From Halobacillus litoralis (GTDB lineage Bacteria; Bacillota; Bacilli; Bacillales; Halobacillaceae): a stretch of DNA of 50,481 nt. A model generated the notes under the pieces. The model saw nothing but the letters and a program-made list of their open reading frames with translations, was not told where the DNA came from and ran no database searches. The position numbers and the translations under genes are program-made. Below are positions 18,668 to 27,839 of this stretch, in pieces (the stretch's first letter is position 1; each line of letters starts with the position of its first letter). The DNA is taken from the NCBI RefSeq assembly GCF_009856415.1, contig NZ_WMEZ01000013.1:1-50481 (forward strand). The letters run 5' to 3'.

Positions 18668-18931
18668 TCACGATTGATTGACAGGCTCTTCTTTTTTTAT
18701 TTCATAAAGAGTCGCTGCTTCATTTTTCGTGACATTCTCTTTTAATGATTTCACTTCAATCGTCAGTACTTTCTGTCCGAATTGAATGGTCAGTTCATCT
18801 CCGACCGCTACGTTACTTGCCGCTTTACTTTGGGCACCATTGATACTGATACGCCCTTGATCAGCGACTTCTTTCGCAAGCGTACGTCTTTTGATTAAAC
18901 GGGAGATTTTCAAAAATTTATCCAAACGCAT
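18668..18931 (-). CDS. rqcP: Ribosome quality-control protein RqcP (YabO), S4 domain
   Basis: An 87-residue Hsp15-like S4 protein. In B. subtilis RqcP acts with RqcH on stalled 50S subunits, helping translocation while alanine tails are added. The S4 fold spans about residues 1-65: MRLDKFLKISRLIKRRTLAKE, then GRISINGAQSKAASNVAVGD. Its start is 3 nt past the mazG stop and the Shine-Dalgarno GGAGCGG lies in the mazG end, so it is coupled to mazG as in B. subtilis. Confidence 0.92.
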   Translation of the reverse strand: MRLDKFLKISRLIKRRTLAKEVADQGRISINGAQSKAASNVAVGDELTIQFGQKVLTIEVKSLKENVTKNEAATLYEIKKEEPVNQS

Positions 18932-18934
18932 GTG

Positions 18935-20401
18935 TCATTCCGCTCCTTTATGTTTTGCTTTCGCTTTTACCCATAATTCTTCTAGTGAATCCAAATCATA
19001 ATCTTTTAATTGCTGTCCTTCTGTTTGTGCATCCTTTTCCATAGATGAAAGACGGGTTCTGAATTTACGGTTCGTCCGCTGCAGCGCATTCTCACTACTT
19101 ATTTTGTAGTGCCTGGCAAGATTAGCAATGGCAAAGAGCCAATCTCCGAATTCTTTTTCCATCTCTTCACGGTCTCCGGCATCGCGTGCTTCCTTAAATT
19201 CCTGCCACTCTTCTTCCACTTTTTCAATGACAGGGGCGACAGTATCCCAATCGAATCCTACTTTGGCCGCTTTCTTCTGCAACTCTTCCGCTTGAAGGAG
19301 AGCTGGGAAACTCTCGGGTACGGAATCAAGGATAGAATCAGGCTTTTCCCCTTTTTCCTCTGCTTTAATGGCCTCCCAGTTGGTAACCACTTCATCTGAA
19401 GAATCCACTGTCATTTCACCGAACACATGGGGATGCCTGCGGATCATTTTTTCCGTTATGGATACTATTACGTCGTCGATTGTAAAATATCCTTCATCTT
19501 CCCCAATTTGGCTGTGCAGCATGACTTGAAGCAGCACATCGCCAAGCTCTTCTACCATATGATCGTCATCCATGCGGTTGACGGCATCAATAAACTCATA
19601 GGCTTCTTCAATCATATATTTCCTTAATGATTCGTGCGTCTGTTTGCGATCCCAAGGGCAGCCTTCCGGACTCCTCAGGATCTTGATGACTTCTCTCAGG
19701 CGGAAAAAATGGTGATTGAGAGCCTCTTTTTTAATAGGCGGGATATAAACACTCGTTAAATTATTCACTTCCACACGCCGGTCCAGCTCTTCGAGAGGAA
19801 CCGTCACAATCTTTTCATGTTCACTCCCGGCAGCTGTGACTATGGTTACAGGATAATCGGATGGTAGATCTTCGAGCAATGTCAATTTAACTTCCGATGC
19901 AATCAAAGAATCGTAAACCTGACAGAGGATCAGATGATTCAAAAACTGAAGCTCTTCCCGTTTCAAATCTGTAGCGTCCGCAAACTGAAATCCTTCAATC
20001 GGGTCGATTTCAAGCGCGGTGAACGTAGCATCTAGAAAGCTTTGCCCGCCTTTGATGTCAAGGGCGACTTCCCCTCTGTCCCTCGCTTGAATCAACAATT
20101 GAACCGTTCGTTCAGCAAGCATCGGATGTCCAGGGACAACATAGGTTAAATCCTGCTGACGGGAAAAAGCAAGAAGACGGGAGGCGATTTCTGTGTACAC
20201 ATCTCCAAATTGATCATGTGATTCATATACGGAATCAAAACTTTCAAATGTGACTCCTTCTTTTTGTAACGCTTGGATGACCGGATGATCGAGCGTTCGT
20301 GCATAGAGATGGGATTGGTTTTGTGTCAATTCGCGGTAGACCCCTAGCGGAAGCTGCTCTAGATCCGCAGCCCCAAGTCCGATGATTGTTATGGTGTTCA
20401 T
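18935..20401 (-). CDS. mazG: MazG-family NTP pyrophosphohydrolase with N-terminal methylase-like domain (YabN)
   Basis: A fusion of two domains. The N-terminal half (about 1-220) is a tetrapyrrole/corrin methylase fold starting MNTITIIGLGAADLEQLPLG with YVVPGHPMLAERT. The C-terminal half has two MazG modules: GCPWDRKQTHESLRKYM (about 255), EEAYEFIDAV and ELGDVLLQV, the metal-binding EExxE and ExxD pattern. It hydrolyses aberrant or excess NTPs. ATG 20401 overlaps the yabM stop as ATGA and aligns with the family start; the frame opening at 20431 is not used. 488 residues. Confidence 0.93.
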   Translation of the reverse strand: MNTITIIGLGAADLEQLPLGVYRELTQNQSHLYARTLDHPVIQALQKEGVTFESFDSVYESHDQFGDVYTEIASRLLAFSRQQDLTYVVPGHPMLAERTVQLLIQARDRGEVALDIKGGQSFLDATFTALEIDPIEGFQFADATDLKREELQFLNHLILCQVYDSLIASEVKLTLLEDLPSDYPVTIVTAAGSEHEKIVTVPLEELDRRVEVNNLTSVYIPPIKKEALNHHFFRLREVIKILRSPEGCPWDRKQTHESLRKYMIEEAYEFIDAVNRMDDDHMVEELGDVLLQVMLHSQIGEDEGYFTIDDVIVSITEKMIRRHPHVFGEMTVDSSDEVVTNWEAIKAEEKGEKPDSILDSVPESFPALLQAEELQKKAAKVGFDWDTVAPVIEKVEEEWQEFKEARDAGDREEMEKEFGDWLFAIANLARHYKISSENALQRTNRKFRTRLSSMEKDAQTEGQQLKDYDLDSLEELWVKAKAKHKGAE

Positions 20402-21984
20402 TGGTCCATTCCTTTCGGCGAAAGTTTCCATACGACCTTACGAAAAGGTATGACATGTAATTCTTCATTTGTGAAGCTGCCCGTTCTTATAAGAAGGACG
20501 GCATAAATCAAAGCACCAAGTCCTGTCACAGACAATGTGTATAGGAATAAAGGTAACCTTGCATTTAAGTCAAAAACCAGGAAGGCAAGCATTTTAGCGA
20601 GCCATAGTCCGAACATCATTCCTATAAGAGAGATTAGGATCCCTTTCCAGGGAAGGCTGGTCCATTTTTCCCAAGGAACTTCATGTCTTAAGGTTACGAT
20701 ATTTCCGATCAAAACAAAAGCGACAGCCATCACCGAGGCGATTGCTGCTCCATGTAAATCCAAAAAAGGAATCAAGAACATATTTCCCACCCATTTAATG
20801 ATCAGCCCCCCTGCAATCATCATGGCGGTTTGTTTCATATAGCCAAGCCCCTGCAATATGGAAGAGAACGTAATAGAGAGGGAGCTGCCAAGGATGACGA
20901 GCATCAGAATTCTTAACGCACTCGTTCCTTGATCGTCCTGGAAAAAGGACTGATTGATGGCAGGAAATAAGAAAATCAGCCCCGCCGTTGCTCCAGCAGA
21001 AAGGAAAACAGTCATTTTCACAGCGCTCACCACCGACTTTTTCACTTTTTCAGGATTCTGATTCAACCTTGATCTAGTGACAGAAGGAATCAGAGCGAGA
21101 GCCAGCGAAGAAGCAAGCACCGTCCCTAATTGAATGAGCGGCTGTCCTCTGTCGAATACCCCTTTCCACATACGCGCATCTTCAAGCTCTACTCCTGCTT
21201 TTAAAAGATGCGGGACCAATGTCAAAGCATCAACGAGCTGCAAAGACAAAAGCAGCATGTAGTTTAAACAAATAAGGATGCCGTGCAAAAAAATCGTACG
21301 CTTATAAGAAACATGTTTGTCCCACCTTCGCCATGTCCACATGTCCCCTTTTTTCATCAACCAATAAAAAAGGAATGAAAACGCGGCGACCGCACCTGCC
21401 ATGGACCCGAGTGACGCCCCTAGTCCTATTGTATAAACGTCCGTTCCCTGCATGACTAAAACAGCAGAACCTATGATAATTCCGACCCTGAAAACTTGTT
21501 CAATGATCTGCGATACAGCTGTAGGGCCCATATCATTGCGTCCTTGAAACGCGCCTCGAACGATTGAAACAAATGGAACAAACAGAAAGACAGAGAATGC
21601 CGTCTGCAAGGAAGCGGTTAATCTTTCATCTCCCATCACAGATGCAATCCACGAGGAAGATAGAAATCCAGCAGCAAAAATCAATCCCGATGCCATCATC
21701 ACCCACGAGAAAACAGGCAGGTAAAACGACGGAATGGATAGAGGCGATGATTCATCGCCTATGTCTGACACGATTTTTGAAATGGCTGCTGGAAACCCAT
21801 ACAAGGCAAGAATTAAGGCAATACCGAGAATGGGATACACTTGTTGGTAGACATAAAAGCCAAGATCTCCGGTTAAGTTCTGAAGCGGGACGCGATACCC
21901 TGCACTGATGACCTTACTGATTAATCCGGCTAGTGTTAGAATGAATGCTCCTTGTAAAACAGAGCGTGAATGTAACTTGGTCAT
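20398..21984 (-). CDS. yabM: Polysaccharide-exporter (MVF/MATE-like) membrane protein, SpoVB family (YabM)
   Basis: A 528-residue integral membrane protein with about 14 predicted TM helices, starting LHSRSVLQGAFILTLAGLIS, the typical N-terminus of SpoVB and other Wzx/MurJ-like flippases. Expected role: moving a lipid-linked saccharide across the membrane. In B. subtilis yabM sits between spoVT and mazG exactly as here, and its substrate is not known to me. The C-terminus overlaps mazG by 4 nt. Confidence 0.88.
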   Translation of the reverse strand: MTKLHSRSVLQGAFILTLAGLISKVISAGYRVPLQNLTGDLGFYVYQQVYPILGIALILALYGFPAAISKIVSDIGDESSPLSIPSFYLPVFSWVMMASGLIFAAGFLSSSWIASVMGDERLTASLQTAFSVFLFVPFVSIVRGAFQGRNDMGPTAVSQIIEQVFRVGIIIGSAVLVMQGTDVYTIGLGASLGSMAGAVAAFSFLFYWLMKKGDMWTWRRWDKHVSYKRTIFLHGILICLNYMLLLSLQLVDALTLVPHLLKAGVELEDARMWKGVFDRGQPLIQLGTVLASSLALALIPSVTRSRLNQNPEKVKKSVVSAVKMTVFLSAGATAGLIFLFPAINQSFFQDDQGTSALRILMLVILGSSLSITFSSILQGLGYMKQTAMMIAGGLIIKWVGNMFLIPFLDLHGAAIASVMAVAFVLIGNIVTLRHEVPWEKWTSLPWKGILISLIGMMFGLWLAKMLAFLVFDLNARLPLFLYTLSVTGLGALIYAVLLIRTGSFTNEELHVIPFRKVVWKLSPKGMDQ

Positions 21985-22035
21985 ATTGGACCCTTTCTAA
22001 TTTATATGTATTCAGAACATTCATTATATCATAGG

Positions 22036-22072
22036 AAAAGGTCAGACCCCGTACCCGCTCGGATCTGACCTT
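22036..22072 (-). terminator. Terminator of spoVT
   Basis: AAGGTCAGA/TCTGACCTT hairpin (22038-22072) between spoVT and yabM followed on the minus strand by TTTTCC. The T-run is short, so some read-through is possible. Confidence 0.75.
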
Positions 22073-22077
22073 ACTTG

Positions 22078-22614
22078 CTACTCCATTTGTTTGGCTAAAA
22101 AGCTAGCGGCTGTCTGGACAGCTTTGCTGACCCCGTCTTCCAATGGAGAACCTTCTTTGTTGAAGGCGACGACGCAGCCGATGGGGTCTCCTTGCGCAAT
22201 GATAGGATAAATAAGATATGAGATCACATCTTCTTCCTGCCCCCGAGTCAATTCAACCGGCTCCGGATGCTTCTCAAAAGACATCGTTCTAGAATCCATG
22301 ACTTCCTCAATCTTAGATCCGATCGACCGGTTCATATAATCCTTTTTCGCACTTCCCGCCACCGCTATATATTCATCACGATCGCATATCAACACAGGAG
22401 CTTCTAAAGACTCACTGAGCGCTTCTGCGTACTCTTTTGCAAAATCACCCAACTCGTTGATAGGTGAATACTTTTTAAGTATGACTTCACCTTCACGGTC
22501 TACAAAAATCTCTAAAGGATCACCTTCACGGATCCTGAGCGTACGGCGGATCTCTTTCGGGATAACAACACGTCCTAAATCATCAATACGGCGTACAATA
22601 CCAGTTGCTTTCAT
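22078..22614 (-). CDS. spoVT: Stage V sporulation regulator SpoVT
   Basis: Forespore transcription factor that tunes sigma-G genes. The N-terminal 50 residues are an AbrB-type swapped-hairpin DNA-binding domain (MKATGIVRRIDDLGRVVIPK, then RRTLRIREGDPLEIFVD); the C-terminal two thirds is a GAF-like ligand domain (about 56-178). 178 residues, as in B. subtilis. AGGAGG precedes the ATG. The upstream sequence carries a sigma-G-type promoter. The abrB gene at 42112 has a related DNA-binding half. Confidence 0.96.
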   Translation of the reverse strand: MKATGIVRRIDDLGRVVIPKEIRRTLRIREGDPLEIFVDREGEVILKKYSPINELGDFAKEYAEALSESLEAPVLICDRDEYIAVAGSAKKDYMNRSIGSKIEEVMDSRTMSFEKHPEPVELTRGQEEDVISYLIYPIIAQGDPIGCVVAFNKEGSPLEDGVSKAVQTAASFLAKQME

Positions 22615-22695
22615 TCTTTATGCTGCCTCCTTTTCTGTGATGACTGCCTATCTATACCTGTTGAAGCGCAAGCAGAACAAGCGGGTGATTAAAGA

Positions 22696-22725
22696 TAGTA
22701 TGATACAGCAATAAAAACCTATACA
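22696..22725 (-). promoter_or_regulatory. spoVT promoter, sigma-G type
   Basis: Minus strand TGTATA (22720-22725), 17 bp, CATACTA (22696-22702), close to the sigma-G/F consensus TGnATA and CATAmTA. spoVT is sigma-G dependent in B. subtilis. Confidence 0.72.
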
Positions 22726-22758
22726 CCCTTTGGATGGATTTTTTCATAAAAAATGTAA

Positions 22759-23195
22759 ACTTGGAATGTGGAGGTGCCTTGGGCAGCTTCGACAAGCATA
22801 TGCGAAGCATCTTTTGTGAGGTGCTTTTTTCTCACAAAGATGATTTGCATATGACCTCGAGAAGCTAGGCACCAGAACTGGATCTCACCGGATGTGGAGG
22901 CGACCGTTTAGACACGACAAGCATAAGACAAAACACGTAATGGAGTGGTCTTTCTCCATGGAGTGGATTGACTTATGTCTCGAGTGTCTGGGAGCCGGAA
23001 TTGGACGACTTGGAATGTGGAGGTGCCTTGGGCAGCTTCGAAAAGCATAAGCAGAGCATCTTTTGTCAGGCGCTTTCCCTCACAAAAGATGGATGTTGTT
23101 CGACTAAGAACGTAACGTCCTGTTGCAACGTCGAACGACCCCACATCGTGTGAGGCCTATGACCTCGAGAAGCTAGGCACCGGAACTGGATCTCA
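22759..23195. repeat. Family B repeat array, three units (B2a-B2c)
   Basis: Fills the gap between the mfd terminator and the spoVT promoter. B2a (22759-22885): left end TTGGAATGTGGAGGTGCC, right end GGCACCAGAACTGGA; nested arms AGCTTCGA/TCGAGAAGCT, GCATATGC/GCATATG and CATCTTTTGTGAG/CTCACAAAGATG. B2b (22889-23004) is of the B1a subtype. B2c (23009-23192) has B2a ends but an added inner module around GTTCGAC...AACGTCGAACGAC (about 23096-23140). No believable gene is present; the open frames are by-products of GC content. Confidence 0.85.
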
Positions 23196-23222
23196 TCGGA
23201 TCTGAAGATGGATTAAATAGAT

Positions 23223-23255
23223 AAAAAAACCTCATCCCTATCCAGGGATGAGGTA
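23223..23255 (-). terminator. Terminator of mfd
   Basis: ACCTCATCCCT/AGGGATGAGGT hairpin (23229-23254) followed by TTTTTTT on the minus strand. Confidence 0.93.
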
Positions 23256-23261
23256 CAATCA

Positions 23262-26200
23262 TCAAGCCGTTGATACTTCTCTCATCATCTCAGGCAGCTT
23301 GCTAATAAATTCCTCGACAAGCTCATATCGTTTGAATTCTGTCTTACGATCCCATGTAAAGGTCACCTTCAATTGGGAATCCTCTGTGCCCAGTTGGACC
23401 ATACGACCGTATTGATTCGCAAATTCGAAAAGTTTGGTTCCATCGATTCGCTGGCTTTGCTCGGCTTCCATCAGCATTTCGATTTTCTTTTTCTTCTCCG
23501 TCACGTTTTCGATCCTTGAACGTTTCGCTTGCAGACGTATAGAAGAAACACGGAACAAGTTATCCACCTCTTGCGGATAATCACCGAACCGGTCGATTAA
23601 CTCATCTCGCAAGTCATGGATATCCTCGACCGTTTCAATCGCCTGGAACAATTTATACATGTCGATTTTCTGTTTTTCATCAGCGATGTATTCATCTGGA
23701 ATATAAGCATCAAGCATCATATCAAGCTCCGGTTGGAATGGCTGGATACTCTCCGGTTCTTTCCCTTGTCGTTTCGCTTCGATGGCATCTTTCAGCATCT
23801 GGGAATACATATCAAACCCGACAGAGTCGATATATCCATGTTGCTGTGCTCCTAAAAGGTTCCCCGCTCCACGTATGGACAAATCACGCATGGCAATTTT
23901 AAACCCGGACCCGAGCTCCGTGAATTCCTTAATCGCCTGCAAACGTTTCTCGGCAACTTCTGTCAGCACTTTGTCTTTTTGATAGGTAAAGTATGCGTAG
24001 GCGACCCGGTTCGACCTCCCGACACGACCACGCAGTTGATACAGCTGACTTAAGCCCATGCGATCAGCATCATAGACGATAAGTGTGTTCACATTCGGAA
24101 TGTCGACACCCGTTTCAATGATTGTCGTACTGACGAGCACATCAAATTCGCCTTCCAGGAAGGAGAACATGACATTCTCAAGCTCGGTCTCATTCATCTG
24201 TCCATGAGCAAAAGTGACTCTCGCTTCAGGGACAAGTTCGGCAATTTGCTGAGCCATCCGCTCAATGTTTTCTACCCGGTTGAAAAGGAAAAACACCTGT
24301 CCGCCCCGGGCCATTTCTCGTTCCACCGCTTCCCGAAGGAAAATCGGATTATATTCAAGCACGTACGTCTGAATCGGGAAACGGTTGGCAGGTGGCGTTT
24401 CGATAACAGACAAGTCTCTGACCCCAAGCATGGACATGTGTAAGGTTCTTGGGATTGGAGTAGCCGTCAACGTCAGCACATCCACATTGTTTTTCAACTG
24501 TTTGATTTTCTCTTTGTGTTTCACTCCGAAACGTTGCTCTTCATCGACGATCAACAAGCCTAAGTCCTTGAACTGCATATCTTTGGATAAGATTCGGTGT
24601 GTTCCTACGACCACATCGACGAGACCCTTCCTTAGACGATCTGTCGTTTCCTTCTGCTGCTTTTTCGTACGGAAGCGGCTCATAAGGCCGATATTAATCC
24701 CGAAACCCTGGAAACGCTCTTGAAGGGTCTCATAGTGCTGCTGAGCAAGAATTGTCGTAGGCACAAGCAAAGCCACCTGTTTCCCATCAACAATCGCTTT
24801 GAAAGCTGCACGAATCGCAACTTCTGTCTTCCCATAACCAACGTCTCCACAAAGCAGACGATCCATCGGGCGCACACGTTCCATATCCGATTTGATTTCT
24901 TCAATACAGCGAATTTGATCTTCCGTTTCTTCGTAAGGGAAAGCCGCTTCGAAGTCTTTTTGCATTTCTCCATCTTCACTGAAGGCAAATCCTTTGGAAG
25001 CTTCACGTTCGGCATAGAGCTGAATTAAATCATCAGCAATATCTTCGACCGAGGATTGGACTCGGCTTTTCACCTTTTTCCACTCACTGCCGCCAAGCTT
25101 ATAAACTTTCGGCTCTTTCCCTTCTGAGCCTACATATTTTTGAATCAGATCGATTTGGTCGATCGGTACATACAACTTGTCATTTCCGGAGTAATTGACC
25201 ATAAGAAAATCTTTATGGTTACCGCCCATTTTCAGCGTTTCAATTCCTAAATATTTTCCGATTCCGTGGCTGGCGTGGACGACATAATCGCCGACCTTCA
25301 ATTCCTGATAATTTTTAATCCGCTCGGCGTTCGACATTTTTTGTTTGCGTTTCGGTTTGGCCGTCCTTTTCTTGAACAGCTCATTTTCGGTCATGACCGC
25401 AAGCTTATGCATCGGCCATTCGAACCCATGACTGATGTTACCTGTGATAATGGTCGGTTTCACCAACGGAAGCTGGACTTCACCTTCCGCAATGACCGCT
25501 TCCATATCATAGTCACGAAGGACACCTTCGATCTTGGACTTTCTGTTTTCATCGGGAGCGAGGATCACGACAGAGAAATCCTGCTTTTCCCAGCGGTCCA
25601 TTTCATTTTTCAATAAATTCATCTGCCCATGGAATTGCTGCATCTGTCGACTCGAGATATTCACAATATTCTGTGGTTGCGTATTGGGAATGTGCCTCAT
25701 AAAAACGGATAGATAAAGACGAGGATGCCGGATCTTCATCCAGGCATCCTGCCAGTCAAAAGAAAGATGAAGCTCTCGTACGGTCTGGTTGGCTTCCAGC
25801 ATACTATTATGCCATTCTGCTTCTTCCTGGTCGAGACGATTAGCCGTTTCCTGGATCCTGCTCATTTCATCAAGAATGACGAGGCCCGTTTCCGGCAGGT
25901 AGTCTAGTAGACTGACAGGTTCCTCATAGAAATATCCTATATACTTATAAATTTCCTGGAAATGTTCTTTGGCTTTCAAGAGATCCAAATCATGCTCGAC
26001 CACTTGAGCGAGTGTCTCTTTCGCATCCTGCTTCGTTAATTTCTTCAAAGAATGGCTCAGGGCGTTCTCCAGACGATCATGGGCTCTTGCAAAATCTTCG
26101 TCCTTGAGCAGCAATTCCGTTGCCGGCCCAATTTGGACCGCATCCCGTTTGTCATGCGAGCGCTGCGTCTCGGAATCAAACGTACGAATTGAATCCACTT

Positions 26201-26798
26201 CTGTATCGAACAGCTCAATCCGATACGGAAACTCAGCGGTCAGTGGGTACACATCCATAATCCCCCCACGCAAAGAAAACTCTCCTGGTGTCGCAACCAT
26301 TTCTGTTCGGTCATAACCCATGTTCACCAAGCGTTCTAAGTATTGGTCGAGGTTGATTTCTTCCCCAACACGAAAAGGGAGCTGACTTTGCTCCCAGTAA
26401 GATTTCGGTGGCATCATTCGTTTTAGTGCAGCCACAGGCGCAATCAGAATCCCTTTTTCCTGAGACAGCCACTGACTTAATGCGTCGATACGCTGACTTC
26501 TCAGTTCAGGGCTCGCAACAGCGATTTCCGATGCGATCAGTTCATTGACCGGATACAGATGAACATGTTCAGCATCGGCCAATTCTTGCATATCCTCATA
26601 CAATTGTTGTGCTTGAATCAGTTGGTGAGTCACGATGATTACTGGTCGTTCCAAGGACTCTTGAAGCATGGAAACCATCAAACTTCTCGAAGCCCCGGAC
26701 AATCCGGCCACCATCTGTTCCTTCATCCCTGATTTAAAGCCTTCGACAACAGAATGAATATCATCCTGCGGAAATAAATAATCCTTAATACCTTGCAT
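23262..26798 (-). CDS. mfd: Transcription-repair coupling factor
   Basis: Removes RNA polymerase stalled at DNA damage and recruits UvrA. Domain order: UvrB-like N-terminal region (about 1-350), RNA polymerase interaction domain (KVGDYVVHASHGIGKYLGIE, about 490-560), the helicase/translocase with Walker A CGDVGYGKTEVA and DEEQ box IVDEEQRFG, then TATPIPRTLHMS and QLRGRVGRS, and the C-terminal TRCF domain. ATG 26798 has GGAGG 8 nt upstream and aligns with B. subtilis Mfd; the frame opens 15 codons earlier. 1,178 residues, the normal length. Confidence 0.96.
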   Translation of the reverse strand: MQGIKDYLFPQDDIHSVVEGFKSGMKEQMVAGLSGASRSLMVSMLQESLERPVIIVTHQLIQAQQLYEDMQELADAEHVHLYPVNELIASEIAVASPELRSQRIDALSQWLSQEKGILIAPVAALKRMMPPKSYWEQSQLPFRVGEEINLDQYLERLVNMGYDRTEMVATPGEFSLRGGIMDVYPLTAEFPYRIELFDTEVDSIRTFDSETQRSHDKRDAVQIGPATELLLKDEDFARAHDRLENALSHSLKKLTKQDAKETLAQVVEHDLDLLKAKEHFQEIYKYIGYFYEEPVSLLDYLPETGLVILDEMSRIQETANRLDQEEAEWHNSMLEANQTVRELHLSFDWQDAWMKIRHPRLYLSVFMRHIPNTQPQNIVNISSRQMQQFHGQMNLLKNEMDRWEKQDFSVVILAPDENRKSKIEGVLRDYDMEAVIAEGEVQLPLVKPTIITGNISHGFEWPMHKLAVMTENELFKKRTAKPKRKQKMSNAERIKNYQELKVGDYVVHASHGIGKYLGIETLKMGGNHKDFLMVNYSGNDKLYVPIDQIDLIQKYVGSEGKEPKVYKLGGSEWKKVKSRVQSSVEDIADDLIQLYAEREASKGFAFSEDGEMQKDFEAAFPYEETEDQIRCIEEIKSDMERVRPMDRLLCGDVGYGKTEVAIRAAFKAIVDGKQVALLVPTTILAQQHYETLQERFQGFGINIGLMSRFRTKKQQKETTDRLRKGLVDVVVGTHRILSKDMQFKDLGLLIVDEEQRFGVKHKEKIKQLKNNVDVLTLTATPIPRTLHMSMLGVRDLSVIETPPANRFPIQTYVLEYNPIFLREAVEREMARGGQVFFLFNRVENIERMAQQIAELVPEARVTFAHGQMNETELENVMFSFLEGEFDVLVSTTIIETGVDIPNVNTLIVYDADRMGLSQLYQLRGRVGRSNRVAYAYFTYQKDKVLTEVAEKRLQAIKEFTELGSGFKIAMRDLSIRGAGNLLGAQQHGYIDSVGFDMYSQMLKDAIEAKRQGKEPESIQPFQPELDMMLDAYIPDEYIADEKQKIDMYKLFQAIETVEDIHDLRDELIDRFGDYPQEVDNLFRVSSIRLQAKRSRIENVTEKKKKIEMLMEAEQSQRIDGTKLFEFANQYGRMVQLGTEDSQLKVTFTWDRKTEFKRYELVEEFISKLPEMMREVSTA

Positions 26799-26846
26799 AA
26801 CGAATTCCTCCACCACCCAGATTTCCGATTGGTCAGAAATCAAGAG

Positions 26847-27077
26847 TTACTGTATAAAAAAGTCGAGCTCATGGTAATGTGGATTGTCGTCTAATGATTC
26901 TTTGCACGAGTCACAAATGGTCTTGATGTCCATGTCGCCGCTCGCTGTCATATGAACCATTTGTTCTTGGTCCGCATCATTTAAGATATCAAAGCCCAAC
27001 TGGGACACATCCACATGTTTCGCATCTAATTCTCCGACCTGGTTTTCACAATGACGGCAAAAATAACGTATTTTCAT
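26847..27077 (-). CDS. fin: Anti-sigma-F factor Fin (YabK)
   Basis: In B. subtilis Fin is made under sigma-F, binds sigma-F-associated RNA polymerase and helps switch to sigma-G. The 76-residue protein has two zinc-binding pairs: YFCRHC (C7, C10) and ICDSC, and keeps the family NPHYHELDFFIQ end. The frame begins at 27122 but ATG 27077 has AAGGAGG six nt upstream and matches the family start. A sigma-F-like promoter lies 30 nt further up. Confidence 0.92.
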   Translation of the reverse strand: MKIRYFCRHCENQVGELDAKHVDVSQLGFDILNDADQEQMVHMTASGDMDIKTICDSCKESLDDNPHYHELDFFIQ

Positions 27078-27108
27078 TTCCATCCTCCTTGAGGGGTTGA
27101 TGGTAGAT

Positions 27109-27137
27109 AGTTTTACCGTCATTCGGGACTGTTATAC
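27109..27137 (-). promoter_or_regulatory. fin promoter, sigma-F type
   Basis: Minus strand GTATA (27133-27137), 15 bp, GGTAAAACT (27109-27117), fitting GYATA and GGnnAnAnT. fin is sigma-F controlled in B. subtilis. Confidence 0.7.
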
Positions 27138-27153
27138 GAACACAGTAATCCCG

Positions 27154-27717
27154 TCACTTCACATTAAAATCATTCATCACTTCGTTAAATGGTTGCTCGA
27201 TCCATGCTTCACAAGCTTTCACCGCATGATCAATGCTTTCTTCTACTGGTCCTTGTTCTTCTTTAGAGAAGCCACCTAACACATGATCGATGACTGTTTT
27301 TGAACCTTCCGGACGACCTACACCGACACGCAGCCGTTTGAATTCTTTTGTTCCCAATTGATCGATAATGTTGCGAATGCCATTATGACCGCCATGGCCG
27401 CCTTTTTTGCGCAAACGAATCTTCCCTGGCGGCAAATCCAAGTCATCATAGACCACCAACACATCTTCAACTTCAATATCATAAAATTCCATCAACGGCC
27501 GTAGTGATTCACCAGATAAATTCATGTACGTTTGAGGTTTCAAAAGAATGATTTTCTCCCCGTTGAAGCGCTCCATTGTGAATAAACCGTTAAATTTTTT
27601 CTGACTCAAGGACCACTGATTTCGAGAAGCTAATTCATCTATAATCATAAACCCGATATTGTGACGGGTCTCTTCATACTTTTTCCCTGGATTACCAAGT
27701 CCTACAATACACTTCAT
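27154..27717 (-). CDS. pth: Peptidyl-tRNA hydrolase (SpoVC)
   Basis: Cleaves peptidyl-tRNA released by drop-off, freeing tRNA. 187 residues starting MKCIVGLGNPGKKYEETRHN, with the catalytic His in RHNIGF (H20), MNLSGESL, DDLDLPPGKIRLRKKGGHGGHNG and GRPEG. All family landmarks are intact. It is separated from rplY by a terminator and about 300 nt, and is followed by fin after 76 nt. Confidence 0.96.
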   Translation of the reverse strand: MKCIVGLGNPGKKYEETRHNIGFMIIDELASRNQWSLSQKKFNGLFTMERFNGEKIILLKPQTYMNLSGESLRPLMEFYDIEVEDVLVVYDDLDLPPGKIRLRKKGGHGGHNGIRNIIDQLGTKEFKRLRVGVGRPEGSKTVIDHVLGGFSKEEQGPVEESIDHAVKACEAWIEQPFNEVMNDFNVK

Positions 27718-27753
27718 ACATAACTTCCTTTTCTGTCTTTATACTATTGATTC

Positions 27754-27786
27754 ATTATATCAAATGGAAACGCGGAAAGATGTCAA
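27754..27786 (-). promoter_or_regulatory. Candidate pth promoter with 21-bp spacing
   Basis: Minus strand has a perfect -35 TTGACA (27781-27786) and a perfect -10 TATAAT (27754-27759), but 21 bp apart rather than 17. TATAAT is preceded by TGA, so an extended -10 may serve alone. Confidence 0.5.
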
Positions 27787-27839
27787 AATGCGTTCCACCC
27801 ATGCAAAAACTTGCTCCTAATCTGTCGGGTGTTTATACA

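Noticed and set aside
22908-23144. 78-codon minus-strand frame in the family B array
   Set aside because: It runs across unit borders B2b/B2c, has no Shine-Dalgarno, and is explained by the repeat.
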